From Mixophyes australis (Eukaryota; Chordata; Amphibia; Anura; Limnodynastidae): a stretch of 64,000 bases of DNA. This document shows, piece after piece, positions 33,991 to 48,120 of this stretch. Within the stretch, counting starts at the first letter, position 1, and the number at the start of each line of letters is the position of its first letter. Location: contig JAVHZZ010000008.1 of the NCBI GenBank assembly GCA_036250195.1, positions 2,440,001-2,504,000 of the forward strand, read 5' to 3'. The position numbers and the translations under genes were made by a program. The notes under the pieces are model-generated. The model saw only the letters and a program-made list of their open reading frames with translations, did no database searches and had not been told where the DNA came from.

Positions 33991-35818
33991 CTACTAACAA
34001 TACTATAATAATATACCGATTGTTAATTGGGTGTAAGTAGATTTTTCTTACTAGCAAAAAAATAAAATGTATCACACAGAACCTCATATTCTCTACTTAA
34101 TAACTGTAAGACTATTAGTTTAATAATGTTGATAGACAACTTAATATATTTTGCATTGTGTAATATACTTGGAAAGCAGGAGTCTCCCCTAATCTTCATT
34201 TATCCTCTTTACTGCCCTTAAAGGAACTTTAATTCCTGTAGATCATTGACTCTCCTATTCCTTCATACATCTACTGCTTATTAGAACCTGCATAATCCAC
34301 AAGACAAATTGCAACAACTAGTTACTCCCTTAACAAGAGCAAATTTATTCCTTTATAGTATGTACAGTTACTATAGTGTTTGTGCTGTGACAGTTTATAA
34401 TTTTAAACGGATGTGGATTTTTCCTGCTGGTCCCCGCGGACTGCACGGAGTAACAGGGAGGGCAGAGAAATAAATCTCACGGTTGATTATATCCCATATT
34501 TTTTATGTGTCCGTCTCTTTTGATGCACTCGCAGGAAGATGCAATCACTCGGTTGACCTCTGACCTGCCCTGGACACCTGCGCCATCCCTCTTCCCGGCT
34601 GTGAACTGCCAATACATCTCCAGCCGGTGTGACCGCGTCCTGAACCGCAGCACAGCCTCAGTAGCGGTGACACCAAAGCCATGAAGACAGGCGACCTTCC
34701 ATCCGTCTCCCTGCCCCAGTCCCCTTAAATTTTCCCTTTTGATTTTAATACAGATTTATGGAGAGGACTGGTTATCAAAACATACTGCAGTGGCAAATTG
34801 GTGTCCTTATTTGCAGCCCTACAAGTACCTATAAACCTGCCATAATAGCAAACAAATAGTATTATATAGAGCACGATGATTACAGCGCCAGCTCTCCCGG
34901 GCACAGTATACTGTGCAATGATATTACTCTCAATATCTTTTCCTTTCCGGACCCAATCCATCCCGTCCGATTTAAATACCACAATAGAGCCCTGTGCTGC
35001 TGAAATTAGGTTCCTCATCCCGACATTTATATTCTTTTACTTAATGCAACTTTCTGTAATGAGTCATACACAGCAAGAGGGGAAAGAACACATCCTGCTG
35101 GGTCATTATTTAGGGGCTGAATTTACCTTTTTTTTTAATATGTATTTAAAAAAAAATATTAGTCTTCAAGTCTGATACCGACAATAGAAAAATATGCATG
35201 TGAGTCGTTGGTTAGATGCATTCTCTAATAGAGTGTATCTAAAGATCCCCTTCCCCCTCCCTCATCTGTTTAAAAGGACACAGAGGAAAGCTCTCGGTAT
35301 TGGGTATCTGAAAACCCCAGTGACGTCTTAAAAGTCACGTGAATTTTTCTGTTACAGTGATGGGTTTTGAAATCCAATATTTTTTAAAAACATATCTGTT
35401 TTTCAAATAATTATAGCCATTCATTAACACCATTTATGTACTTAATCATTTCAGTAGAACAGGCTGCAAGCCCTTTTCCCTAGTGAATTAAACAGCAAGC
35501 CTTATACTCTAAGGGCCGTAAACGGCGATTTTGTGCGTGTCATCGGCATAATCACTCTGCGCATGCCCAGAAGCAGCTTATATGCCACAGAACGCAGCCA
35601 CGTTCAAATCATCTTCAAGCTCAGAGAACCCTTAATACAGCCGATGATTTCAGTGAGGGGAAGGGGCAATTGGCCGCAGTCAATGTACAGTAAGAGTGTG
35701 CCAATCACGAGTGCACGCAGCAGTGTCAGACCCAAGCTTTGGGCATCTTAAAAGTGCTTGTTTTTCAGCCGTATCTCTTGCTCCAGCTACAGGTCTAGTC
35801 TTAGTTCCATATACTATG
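33991..35818. other. Unassigned
   Basis: No gene or element ends recognised. A GC-rich patch at 34540-34690 has no promoter motifs. A 99-residue frame at 34876-35175 has no domain. Confidence 0.45.
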
Positions 35819-36157
35819 GGCAGCATGGTGGCTAAGTGGTTAGCACTTCTGCCTTACAGCACTGGGGTCATGAGTTTGATTCCTGACCATGGCATTATCT
35901 GTGTGGAGTTTGTATGTTCTCCCTGTGTTTGTGTGGGTTTCCTCCGGGTGCTCTGGTTTTCTCCTACACTCCAAATACATACTGGTAGGTTAATTGGCTG
36001 CTATCAAAATTGACCCCAGTCTCTCCCTCTCTGTCTGTGTCTATATTAGGGAATTTAGACTGTAAGCCCCAACGGGGCAGGGCCTTATGTGAGTGAGTTC
36101 TTTGTACAGCGCTGCGGAATTAGTGGCGCTATATAAATAAATGATGATGATGATGAT
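35819..36157 (+). mobile_element. SINE, complete copy
   Basis: GGCAGCATGGTGGCTAAGTG (A-box inside), B-box-like GAGTTTGATTCC, and tail GGCGCTATATAAATAAATGA followed by (TGA)n. ATACTA flanks it at 35811-35816 and 36156-36161, a likely target duplication. Confidence 0.92.
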
Positions 36158-38529
36158 ACTAGTGATGACGGCTGTGTATGCAGCTAGAACATGTGTTTGC
36201 AATCAAGAGCAATTGTAACAATGTATTTTATGTACAGTAGACATTAATAACATCCTGATAAATTTATTTCATGGGAAAAAAACTAAAAGAAAAAAAACAA
36301 TTTTTTTAATTTGTAATGTTTTGTCGTTAATGCCTATACACCCCTATTCATCAGCGTACGTATCTTCAGATCCATTCCGTATTGAAATCTTGCGTGCGCA
36401 GACTCTAATTAGGTGCGTTCTGGAACAAACGCACATTGTGCTCAGTATTCATGCCTTGATGGCACAGGCCCTGAGGCATTTGCATTAGTCCCCAAAAGCA
36501 TCAACCTAAGTTCTTTGCAGTATACATTATGCTCTTACTCTGAATGCAGAAAGTCTGGGTCCCCTTAAATAGTCTGGATAACTGGACCTCTAATAACTCT
36601 CCCCTCCCGAGTCCTAGCAAGACTAGTGACACCTTAAAATGTATAGTAATTCAAACCGCTAGATCAATGAGATCCAAAGATATTATCAAATAAAGATACA
36701 ATGTAATGCTTGAACCCAACTCCAAATCCCGGTTCTCATAGTAAAACTAGAGGTCTGTAGGAAACAATCACAAAGCGTCATTTGTACCATTGGACACACA
36801 GAATATGTGACTTTGGGTCTTCACATTCACTTCTCTTGGGTTACAGCTGCCCACGGGGGGTCCGCTAATTGGATCTATGCCCTAGGTTCACTGGTGAGTT
36901 AAAGAGGCGATGAGATATATGCACTTATAGCAAACTTCCTTCTGCGACTAATACGATAAACGTCCGGTAGGGTCTGATGATACAAAGCTACGGAAATTCA
37001 CCACACAAGAAAGATTCTCCATTGGAGCTGGACTCATAACAACTTCTGTCAAAGTTTCACTAATGATTTCAAATTGGGTTCTAAGAAATTATATCTGAAG
37101 CAATAAATACTAAATAACCTAGTTGGGGTAATTGATCTAGGATATTGATCTGACTGCTAGTGATGGAGTATAGAGAGAAGTTTACCACTGAGTCCTATTG
37201 AAAATGCACAGTTGAGATACAGGCAGCCAGTACAATGTGTCCAGATGCCCCGAGTTTCTTAGTGTTGAGGGTCACACAAGCAAAAATTTAAGGGAAAAAA
37301 AAGGAAAAGTTGTAATTATTAATAATGTGAAGGCTTATTATGCTTCAGACAAGCGCATGTATCTCTCCGTTGCATTCATCTGAAAAATTTGGGGAAAAGC
37401 GTCAGCTCAGCTAGGTCACCACAAATATATTCAAACTATGAGTTTAAAGGGTTAATTTATGCCTAAAAAGTACAGAAAGATGCAATTTGTCCTCTTTGTA
37501 AATGACCACACTGGTTTTGTTACAAAAGACATGACAGGTTTATGTGGAATGGTGATTATTGGTGATTTTTCAACCATAGAGCAACATAGGGGTGTCAGAT
37601 AGCTGTAATAACGCTTCTGTGTCAGTGACCTAATTATCTATCTCACAATATCTTAGTTATAATGTCCACTTAAAGTTCCTGTGATCTATAGACACGAGAG
37701 GGCCACGGTGTGTTGGTCGCCTGAGCTGAGGTTTACATGAAGCACAATAATAGCATAAACACACAATGCCACAGTTATCAGAAAACATATTACTTGCTAT
37801 AAAATCACAGTCAACCCTTTGGTAGAAATGATATTAAACAGAAACCTTTATGGCCCCATAATACTCAGATGAGCCTTGGCTGGCGTCAAAGGAGCAGTAT
37901 TAATATCTAGCCTATGATACAGCAATATAACATGACAACTTTTGTCACAAAGAGTTTAGCTTTTCCTATTGCAAGATATGTAGAGATAGGTTCATACGTG
38001 TGTGCAATGCCAGGCTGGCTGTAACTTGGTTTATCCAGAGCAGCGCTGTGTTGTCAATCACCGTAATCTCTGCACTATCCTGCACTGAGATGAGGAAATT
38101 TGTGGGCGTATAGAAACCCACACGAGGAAGGTCAGGTAAAATCAGATTAACAGCAGGAGAAATTGCTTTTGCCTGGAGCGAGGAGGAACGAGAAGTGGTA
38201 CATTGACATAAGAAGACAGATTCCATGCGGCTCTAACAATGCCAGTGCTAGGTACAATTCTCAGTATCTTAGTCTGTAAATAGGGATAACTGCTCAGTGC
38301 CACTCACCTTGCACTGTGCGCCGAATGTAGTTCTCAGGTTCTGTTACTTATTATGTATACACAGAACCACTTCTCTTGTTCTATATGCTGGGTGTAATTC
38401 TTAGTATCTGTTTATTTTATACATTTGTGCTCAACTGTACTGTCACTTATTTTGTTCTGTAGGTTAGGTAAAAGTCCCAGTATCCTTGACAAGTAGTTAC
38501 AGGCTGTTATACCAGTGGTCACGTCATAT
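36158..38529. other. Unassigned, apparently unique DNA
   Basis: Over 2.3 kb without a recognised gene, array or transposon end. A minus-strand frame at 37966-38226 (86 residues) has no motif. Confidence 0.5.
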
Positions 38530-39283
38530 GTGGAGGTGTGTTAGTGAGTTCTGTCCAGTGGTCAGGTCATGTTGGAGGTGTAGTGTCCTATGTCTGTATA
38601 CAGTGTAATAGAATTGTATTATGATCATGTCCAGTGGTCAGGTCATGTTGGAGGTGTAGTGTCCTATGTCTGTATACAGTGTAATAGAATTGTATTATGA
38701 TCATGTCCAGTGGTCAGGTCATGTTGGGGTGTAGTGTCCTATGTCTGTGTATAGTGTAATAGAATTGTATTATGATCATGTCCAGTGGTCAGGTCATGTT
38801 GGGGGTGTAGTGTCCTATGTCTGTGTATAGTGTAATAGAATTGTATTATGATCATGTCCAGTGATCAGGTCATGTTGGGGGTGTAGTGTCCTATGTCTGT
38901 ATACAGTGTAATAGAATTGTATTATGATCATGTCCAGTGGTCAGGTCATGTTGGGGGTGTAGTGTCCTATGTCTGTATACAGTGTAATAGAATTGTATTA
39001 TGATCATGTCCAGTGGTCAGGTCATGTTGGAGGTGTAGTGTCCTATGTCTGTATACAGTGTAATAGAATTGTATTATGATCATGTCCAGTGATCAGGTTA
39101 TGTTGGAGGTGTAGTGTCCTATGTCTGTATACAGTGTAATAGAATTGTATTATGATCATGTCCAGTGATCAGGTCATGTTGGAGGTTTAGTGTCCTATGT
39201 CTGTATAGAGTATAATAGAATTGTATTATGATCATGTCCAGTGATCAGGTCATGTTGGGGGTGTAGTGTCCTATGTCTGTATA
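38530..39283. repeat. Minisatellite, 75-76 bp unit
   Basis: Ten copies, the last partial, of a unit starting GTCCAGTGGTCAGGTCATGT and ending ATAGAATTGTATTATGATCA. Variants are few (GGAGG or GGGGG; ATACAG or GTATAG; GGTC or GATC), and a diverged half unit lies at 38507-38550. Confidence 0.95.
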
Positions 39284-40147
39284 AGCTATCGACTTTCTTT
39301 CTACTGGCAAAGCATGCTGGGGCTTGTAGTTTCACAACACCTGGAGAGCCACAGTATGATCAGGTCTGCCCTATTTGTACACAATATAATAATGTAATGT
39401 GCTATATACACAAGAGAGAATTGTGTCTGGACAGTTATTAATAAATGCAAAAGTCACATTTACCATATAAAATATATTTAAATACAAAATAAATTGAATA
39501 CAAACATCTGTTGTTTTCTCCTATGGGAATCTTCTTTCCTGCTGCAGTCCAAATAGAAATATCAATTAAGTAATGCAAATAGACGGCCGCAGTTTCATAT
39601 AATATAGCAAACACAATAATGAATTGAGTACTGGAGAGGTCAACATGCAATCAGCCAATCAGAAGCGGCTTGATGAGCGATAGACAATCTGATACACTTA
39701 AGGGACACATGGTTGACCCCCGACACTTAAAACGAGCCACACGTCACCCTTAATCTCAGTGATAAATGAATCAAAGAAAGAGACACATATCTGTAATAAC
39801 AGCAGTCCGCTGGTATTTGAATGTAAGTTAAGTGTTATAAGATATTACAAACCTGACATCAAAGCAGTAATGGTCTGGGGGCCGCAGGGGAAAGCTCCTT
39901 GGTCTAGGACCACACGTTACCCATCAGGGGGCTAGATAGTGCTGCTGTTAGCATCATGGCTGTGTGTTGTTGCACCAGTACCCGCAAGAGATACTGCGCC
40001 TGGCCTGACTGGCGTAACTGCGTCAAGGTCCTATTTACATGAAGGCGACATTACTGTACAGCCTACGTTTGCCATCCGCTTCCCTCTCCCCCATTTTGCC
40101 TTTCAAGAATAAAGAGATGTAAGTGTAAGATGCGGCTAAATCTGCTT
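39284..40147. other. Unassigned; dispersed ACTACAAG-type word
   Basis: Immediately after the array, AAGCATGCTGGGGCTTGTAG at 39310-39329 matches the ZNF143-like word seen elsewhere. No gene recognised. Confidence 0.45.
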
Positions 40148-40514
40148 ATCATCATCATCAATTTATATAGCGCCACTAATTCCGCAGCGCTGTACAGAGA
40201 ACTCATTCACATCAGTCCCTGCCCCATTGGGCTTACAGTCTAAATTCCCTAACATACAGACATGGACAGGCAAACACACACACAGACAGAGACAGAGACT
40301 AGGGTCAATTTTTTTTTTTTTTTTTTTTTTGCAGCTAATTAACCTACCAGTATGTTTTTGGAGTGTGGGAGGAAACCGGAGCACCTGGAGGAAACCCACG
40401 CAAACACGGGGAGAACATACAAACTCCTCACAGATAAGGCCATGGTTGGGAATTGAACTCATGACCCCAGTGCTGTAAGGCAAACGTGCTAACCACTACG
40501 CCACCGTGCTGCCC
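40148..40514 (-). mobile_element. SINE with internal poly-T
   Basis: A complete minus-strand copy from the (ATC)n tail to the head GTGCTGCCC. A poly-T run of about 22 at 40310-40331 has replaced part of the variable middle segment. Confidence 0.9.
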
Positions 40515-43500
40515 ATGGATATATACGTGCGCAGCAAGGAAATGCGTATGTTACACAAATAAAACAGACGTACGTCCAAATCAGTATGTTCATAATGATG
40601 TAATATATTGTGAAAGTAAAGACAAGTTGAGACAAAGTAACCGGTCTGACCCCAGACAGATAGGTCACAGTGACCCCAGACTCGGCTGCAGTTTGTCCAC
40701 TGCTGTCAGGTGTCGGACAGCCAGCAGATGTCAGCAGTGGGGTGATGTGCCCGCACAGGGTACAGGGAGCTCCGTCTGGCTCAGTGAGACACAATAGTCA
40801 CTCTCAGAAACTGACAGTACGGTGACCTTGAAAGTTGGTTGATAGGAAACTTGGATCAAAGGAAAATACTAAACTCTGTAATGTTGTTAATCTAGTACAT
40901 TTTATTAGTGACGTGTTTCAGCTTCAGTGATTGCCTCACGCAGAAGATATAAAGTGTACAGATAGCAGATAACAATTTATTTTCTGTTTGGCACAATTGT
41001 TATAAAGGAGACCATATTTGACCTGCAGAAACATACATTATAGTCTCATAAACGTATCCATTTTTATATGTTATTCTATTTTTATCTCACCTGTGTGAGT
41101 TCACTTAAATAAAACTTGTATTGATTATATAGTTTTCTGTATTACTATAATGCTGGGACCTATATATGCTGCATCCGAGCTCCCTGCGTAAAACTCGAGT
41201 TAAGTCCAATAACTTTCAGATCTCTGGCACCCACGGAGTTAATACATTCAACTTACAGAATTCTGCGTCAGACGTAAGCGTCTCTTACGTCTGTTGTTAG
41301 ATATTGCTGGTAAAAGGGGCTGCTCTTACTGATATAACTTTTTTTTTTTTTTTTGGTATAGATGCCAAATAGAGATATTTAAATGACAAAATAGTTGCAG
41401 AAATGACAGCGCTCAGTACAAACACTGGCGGGTTTTATGATAAATGGATGAACGCTTAGTAACTTTGTGGAATACCAGCTACACTACTCCTGCACTGCAC
41501 CAATTTATAAATACGCCCCTAAGACACATGGAGGCCGGAGGGAGATTTATTCAATGGCGAGCAGCCCTACATCCGCTGAAAACAGACTTTGTCACTAGCG
41601 CCATGGCTTGCTTCCATATTGCCTTTATCTCAAGATGGCAGTAACAGAAATCAGTTGAAAGCAATGTTATATTAATATTTGTGTTGATTTTTTATATTTT
41701 TAAACTATTTCATTTTTGTTTTTTTTTGTTTTCGACAAGTGGAATAAAAAGTACACCTCTAGGGTTTCAATTCCACTGCGCATGATCATGGCGGCAAGCC
41801 ATCTCACATCTGCGCTAATCCCCTGCGACTGGCAAGATAACAAAAATGCACAGCGTGCTAACACTGATTGAAAGTTTTTGGTACATTCGTGGAAGTGCGA
41901 CTGGAAACTTTCTTGAAGGTGCAAAATACACCCCATTACCTGTGTAGGACAAGGCCGATCTCCGACATCTCATGGAGGAAGCTCTTGTGCGATGTGAAAA
42001 GCCGTGCCCCCTCCTGCAAACCAGGAACTCTTCCCTATACGTAATTTATACACCTCATTATCTCAGTTCAATAATGCCACAAATTAAATGTCATTCTTTC
42101 ATTTGGGCGCACAAGTAGGTATCGGTCGTTCTGCCACTGATCCCCCTAATCCCTGTCATCGGATGGTGCAAATTTTACTTCAGAAGACGCTGTGCTCTAG
42201 GTGAGCAAATCTATGTGCTTACCTGGGGTGCGCGGTGTGTTTGCACCTCAGTAAGTAAAGCTTTTGACACTCTCAGCAGCGCAGTGTGAGATTGGAAATT
42301 CCCTTCAGTACAGGGAGCAGAGATGAGAATACTTTTACATTAATAGAAAATATCAGCCTGGAAACACACTATCCTGCGTAGTCGTAACTAGAAATACTAG
42401 CACCTAGTGTAAGAAGGAAATTTGCACCCCAAACCCTCAATTGTAACCAATTTAATGTAAAACATTTATACCCTGTCCCCGCCCACATATTTTTGCGCCC
42501 TGGGAGGCTGCTCCTTTTGCACAATCCTGCTTTCCAGAAACTTGTGTCCGTTTTTAATTTTTAAAGAAGCAATTCCATAGAGATTTTCTTTTCTTCTTTA
42601 AATAGCAAGTATGAATCTGATAGTCATATTTATTAGATATCTTCCTACTAATCATTATCTCCTTTTCAAAAGCTCTCTAGACTGCTACATGGACACAGAC
42701 TCACAGCTCTTAGCATGTCATGTGATAGCAGAGGGGGGATGAAGGCGGATGTCGTGCAGACAGAACTCAGAGGGACATTACAAAGCCTCTCCTGCTTACT
42801 ACATCTTGTGCTATGTGACTGTGGTTGCCATGGTAGTCCTGAATTATTAATAATTAGGAGCAGCCAGAAGAAGAAAAAAAAATCAAGGGAAAATGGTAAA
42901 CACCAACATTCTGCCATAGTAATTTATTTTTAAAATACACCCCGTGATTTTGCATGGATTGCTGATTTAATACTGATTTACAAACTAACAGTTTACTATT
43001 GTATCCATTTTTCAGGTAGTTGTCATCTTCCAGAGACCCCGTCACACATATATTTGTATATTCCACAGGACATCTAAATTAAATCTAAAATTGCAGCAAT
43101 GTCAATTTGAAAAATAACGAATTGTTTATTACACTGTTTACTAGTTTTTATTGCCTCCTGGAAAAGGTAAATAACCGTGCAGCGATTGTCTATCTTTGGC
43201 TGCCATATTACATACAAATGACTTGTTTATTTGTATCCTAATTGATGTGTGACATCCATAGTTACCACCGTACATTATCACCCAAACATCTCCCCCTAAT
43301 CCTCATTACACCAGACGTTCATTGAATGGACTGTGTTACATCAATTAGCCCAGGCTGTAAGGTTGAGCTGTAGCTGAGTTTAGTGGAACTGCCCCCAACG
43401 CAGGCTGCGTTTTACGAGTCTCTGTAGCAGGGGAGGAGAAGAGGGCGCTCCGCTGTGCCAATCAGCAAAATTTTTCCATGCATTCTTTTAAGCAATATCA

Positions 43501-45539
43501 TATGTGTTTAATGGGCTTAAAACATCAGCCTCCATGTACAATGGTTTTTAATGAGTGCAGTCTGTAACTAGCCCAGGGAAGCATTTTTTTTGTTCGAGTC
43601 ACATAAAGTCACGGTCGCAGACACTTTTTTTTGTAAGCAAATTGCCTTTTCTCGCTGGTATCCAAGTCCTGTGAAATATTCCAGCATTTCTCCCTTTCAA
43701 CATGGCACAAAAGTTTTACTTTTCTTCTTCTTTTTTTTTTTCAAATCTCGATTTTCTTAAAAGTGCCTTTCAGGTCAGAATCAAATTATGTCTTTTCATT
43801 TCTTTCTCAGTGTAGGTAGTTTCATTCATTCTTTATAAACTCGCCCAAGGACACATCAGAAAAGCTGTGACTGTGTCGCAATCATTCCACCGGTTTTGTT
43901 AAGTATTCTATGAAACCTTTGTCTTTGTGACTTAGGAGAAATGTAGAGGATTCACTTCTCGGAGATCGATAATAAATAACTTTGCGGATAACTTCTACTG
44001 GTGAAACATGTCCAGGTATACGGATCCTGGATCAGATTAGCTCAAGTATGTGAATAGCATTTCACCCAGTACATAATGCTCTGTTTCCACTCCTGCTGCT
44101 TATTTTGAAATTACAGTAAACTGGGCTGAGTTTATTATCTGCTGTACAACAAAACACTGCCTGTAGTGGTTCATCCAGATAAACGTCTTGGTAGAATCTG
44201 CCAACGTTGTGTCCCAGATGGTACTCGACACAAGCAAACCTCTCTGAAAATGCTGCAGACGGCAGGATCATTGATCTGGGTACATCTATGTCTTGGCAGT
44301 TCACACCGGCAGAAGTATAATCGGTGGGTCAGAGCAAAACCCTGGAAAGTTGTGCGTTTCAATGATTCCAATACTTGGACTATATTCATTGGGGTTTTCT
44401 CATGTTGAATTGTAGCTTGAGCAAGTTTTATGCTAGTCTGAACAGGCCGTTGTAGGAGAACTGGAAGTCACAGATTTCAAATAAAAAATAACCAAATCAA
44501 AAATAACCAAAACTAGTATCCGGACTCTTGTAAGATTCTGACAATCCCATTATCCATAAACACTGTATCATTGTATAGTCATCACATGCTTAATGTATTC
44601 ACGTACACATTTCTTAAATGATTTTTACACCTTACTGCAAATTTAAAGGAGGTTTTTCTCTAAACTGGATTTCCACTTTTGGGAGAGGTTTCTACAACTC
44701 CCCATTTCCCCAGAACAGTAAATTGCATTGTCAGTGATTGCTCCCCTAGGACCGTCATTGTTTGTTCAGGACAATTGTCTCCCATAATCTCTTGTACAAG
44801 GGACCTCTTCTAGAGATTTGGAGGATTTCGCCTCTCTAGAGGCTCCACTACAGAGCTCCTGCCGTTATTAAGATAAGAAACATAAAATGCGAGTGACAGT
44901 AGACTCCTGGTGGTTGGTTGCAAATTCTTTATCCACACATGATTTACAAACACATTAAAGAATAACTGTTTACCTGTTAGCACCAATTACATCTGCGCAG
45001 GTTACAGCAACTGCAAATAGCTAGGAATTATGGAAAACGCAATGATGTAACGGGTCAGCGCAGTGAGGGGGAGGTCTGACTGCAGTCTTTCCTATGCAAT
45101 ATATCTTAAATAGAACATATATATATATATATTTATATATATATATATATATACCACTTGCATCCTAACTCTTACAAACATAGGGAATCTACCAGCAAAT
45201 CGAATTATCCCCTCCTGTGCTTTCAGGCTCAACATACGTGTTTGTCACTCAGCGATGAAAAGGTCTAATTAACATGAGATTACCTGTCTCCAGATAGTTG
45301 TAAAAACACATCCCCTCCACACAAATGCCTACTTGTGACTTCCTCTAGCAAATTTACAAACCCCAAACATGACATACTGTCTCAGAAATCAATATATTTC
45401 CGTACAAAACACATACCAATATAAAAAGATAAGTACATTTACAATTATATAAATCGGTGCCTGCACCGCTAATTGAAATACATTTCTACAATAAAATATT
45501 TCTATGTGATCCAGCCACAGATGAAATGACCAGGAACTG
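40515..45539. other. Long unique-looking stretch, no gene confirmed
   Basis: The longest stretch with little repeat signal. Poly-T at 41340-41354; (TA)n at 45119-45154. A word GACGTGTTTCAGCTTCAGTG at 40912-40931 fits the dispersed GAAACGCG family in reverse. Minus-strand frames at 44062-44389 (72 and 80 residues, overlapping) look denser than background but match nothing I recognise. 43320-43610 has the character of a conserved non-coding element; see findings. Confidence 0.4.
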
Positions 45540-46010
45540 ATTTATTGATAAGATGGAAAGACTGCAAGCTGATTATTTATTTTTGATACAATGGAAAGAC
45601 CTAAAGTCGATTTATTGGTATTGATAGTTCAGAAAGAACGAGAGCCGATTGCATATTATTAATAAGATGGAAAGACAGAGAGATGATTTCTTGCTGTTGG
45701 TAAGATGGAAAGACAGAAAGCCGATTTATTATTATTGATTGGAAAGACCTAAAGCCGATTTCTTGGTATTGATATGGTAGAAAGACCCAGAGCCAATTGT
45801 TTATTGTTAATAAGATGGATAGACCAAGAGCCGATTACTTGATCTTGAGAAGAACCGATTACTTATTGTCGATAAGATGAAAAGAGCTGATGTCTTGTTG
45901 TTGGTAAGATGGAAAGATTAAGAGATGGTTTCTTGTTGTCGATAAGATAAAACAATTGAAAGACAATTTCTGGATAAGATTTAATGACCAAATCCGATTT
46001 CTTTCTTAAT
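45540..46010. repeat. Degenerate minisatellite, about 36-40 bp
   Basis: Ten or more eroded copies of a unit with AAGATGGAAAGAC, then AAAGCCGATT, then a TTATTGTTGATAAG-like stretch. Spacing is irregular and substitutions are many, so it is older than the other arrays. Confidence 0.82.
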
Positions 46011-47430
46011 AAACTAGGATAGTATTGTTCCACCACCAATTGTTCCTGATAACTTTGTCCACTGGGGGGCGCGGTTTAATTGTAGTCTATGGCTGCTTTT
46101 GATTCTCTGTCCCTTTGGCCTCTGAAATCCCCCACCTCTTCAGTACAGCTTCATATTGGAGTCTAGATAACGGGCAACTCCAAAGGTAAGATTTAGCTAG
46201 TTCTATCCTGGTCTACTGAGAACTGAAGTTCTCTGTTACCCCTTTAAAGGGCTCTAACGATGTCTTCAAGTTTCTGTTTGTATTTGTCTAATATAGATAT
46301 TATGAGATGAGTGTATAAAGTATTCTTGTTGTAGGACTTTACCTAGTTTCTGTGATGGTGGTAGTAAGTCTACATGCTGAGCTCACCATTTAGTACAGTT
46401 CCATTGTTTGCTTAATCTCTTTTTCTCCTACCTGAGCGCTAATGTTAATCTTATTAAACGCATTATTTTAAGTGTGTGACTTAATGGCACATAGAAGCTT
46501 CCAAAAAAGGTTTTGGAGGTGCCAAAAATAATGCAAACAGCACAGAAACAGACGGCAAACTCCCCAAGTGTCCTCATAGCCTGCACAGATAACATAATGC
46601 TACCCGCCCTGCTGTTACTGTAGAGAATACTTCCAGACACATTATAAATTTCCCTATGTAAAAAGTAAATAAATAGTATATAGTAAAAATAGAAAATACT
46701 GGTGCCACTCTCAAAGAATACATGAAATTAAGAAAAGGTCATCTCAGTTATACCATCTAATATTTTAATAAAAATAGCATTTTCTTTTAACTAAAACATT
46801 ATTTCAGGATTATAATTTTACTCTTTTAATCAACTTGTGTTTTTGCTTTTCTTTTTTTAATCTCTTGATCTATGGAGTTATTATTACAAATCAGGTGTAA
46901 AACCTTTAAAACCAAAGGAGATATGAATATGTTACAGACAGGACCTTCATATTAGGCACATGAGGAACCCCAGGTATAACCTGAAAAATGAGCCATTATG
47001 GGATTTCTTAAGACCTTCATCTGTAATATAAAATAATGCAATAATAACCAATAAGTGTAAAAGGGTCGAAAAATAATCTGCGATACGGAATCCCACCTAC
47101 CAATTAGATTTGGGATTCTGTGATTAATTCCAACCTAGTACATGACAGGGGAATATTAAATCTGAGCAGAAAGCCCTTTTAAACATTTGTTTTTCTTAAT
47201 TTTGTGTCACATTAGAGGGATGTTGTGAAGCTTCTTAGATTCGATTTTGTGTGTGTTACGGAAAACATCAATTTATATTTCTCATGCTAAGAATGGCAGA
47301 TTGTGGGAGACTGCGCTTTAACCCATTTTCATAAGGGAATAGAAAGCTTTTCTGGGGTCAGAATTCAATCAGCTATCCTAAGACTGTCACATGTTTGTCA
47401 GTGATTCCCATCATATATAAAGCGATATAC
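46011..47430. other. Unassigned
   Basis: No gene or element ends recognised. Confidence 0.5.
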
Positions 47431-47438
47431 ATCTAGTA

Positions 47439-48061
47439 CAGGGGTCAGGGAACAGGGGTAAACTACCCCAAATGGGGTACAAATGAAATTCCTGGGGGTA
47501 ATGCAACCGATTCACATGCTGTCAGTTGGATTGTAGACCCCTTTAAATGTGAAATTGCTGTTGTACCAGAAGAGCCTCAAGGGTTGGCAGAGGCACTTCT
47601 TGAGCTTCGATGCAATAATGAAGCACATATTGCATTTGAAAACAAAGCAGATCTGTCATATTTTTGGATGTCAACAGCTGCAAAGGCATCAAAATTGCAC
47701 ATGAGGAGGCAGTCAAAAAGTTTCAGCCTTTTGCAACAACCTTCCTTTGCGAACAAGGATTTTCCACTCTAACGAACATAAAAACAAAGCAGAGAAATCG
47801 ATTGGACACTGAAGACTCAAATTGCTCTGACATCAAAATGCCCCAATATTGATGCTCTCGTATCAAACATGAAGCAACATCATTTCTCCAAAACCTGAAG
47901 TTTTGAAGTTGAAGCTTTCAAAGAAATTTTGAATAGATTCAATAAAATTTTGAATTCCAATAATTAATAATATATGATTTCCTTCCTTTCAAATCAAGGG
48001 GGTAACATCGGCGTATCTAAATATATCTGGGGTACAATGTTAAAAAGTTTCCTCAACCCTG
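47439..48061 (+). mobile_element. Internally deleted hAT transposon
   Basis: 623 bp bordered by a perfect 8 bp duplication ATCTAGTA (47431-47438 and 48062-48069). The ends CAGGGGTCAGGGAAC and (inverted) CAGGGTTGAGGAAAC are similar. The interior keeps only the 3' part of a transposase gene, so this is a deletion derivative of an autonomous hAT (Charlie-like) element. Confidence 0.9.
47500..47890 (+). pseudogene. hAT transposase C-terminal region (broken)
   Basis: Two overlapping frames (47584-47772 and 47664-47852) hold the hAT dimerisation region. The diagnostic stretch FLCEQGFSTLTNIKTKQRN is followed by RLD, as in ZBED/SCAND3-like hAT proteins. Upstream, AEALLELRCNNEAH and SYFW match the segment before it in the other frame. 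Frame shifts separate the pieces, and the N-terminal zinc finger and the first catalytic acids are absent. Confidence 0.82.
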
Positions 48062-48120
48062 ATCTAGTACAATATGAATATCGAAGCTTGAATCGGACGC
48101 TGCTGCGTGCGCTGGAGCTT

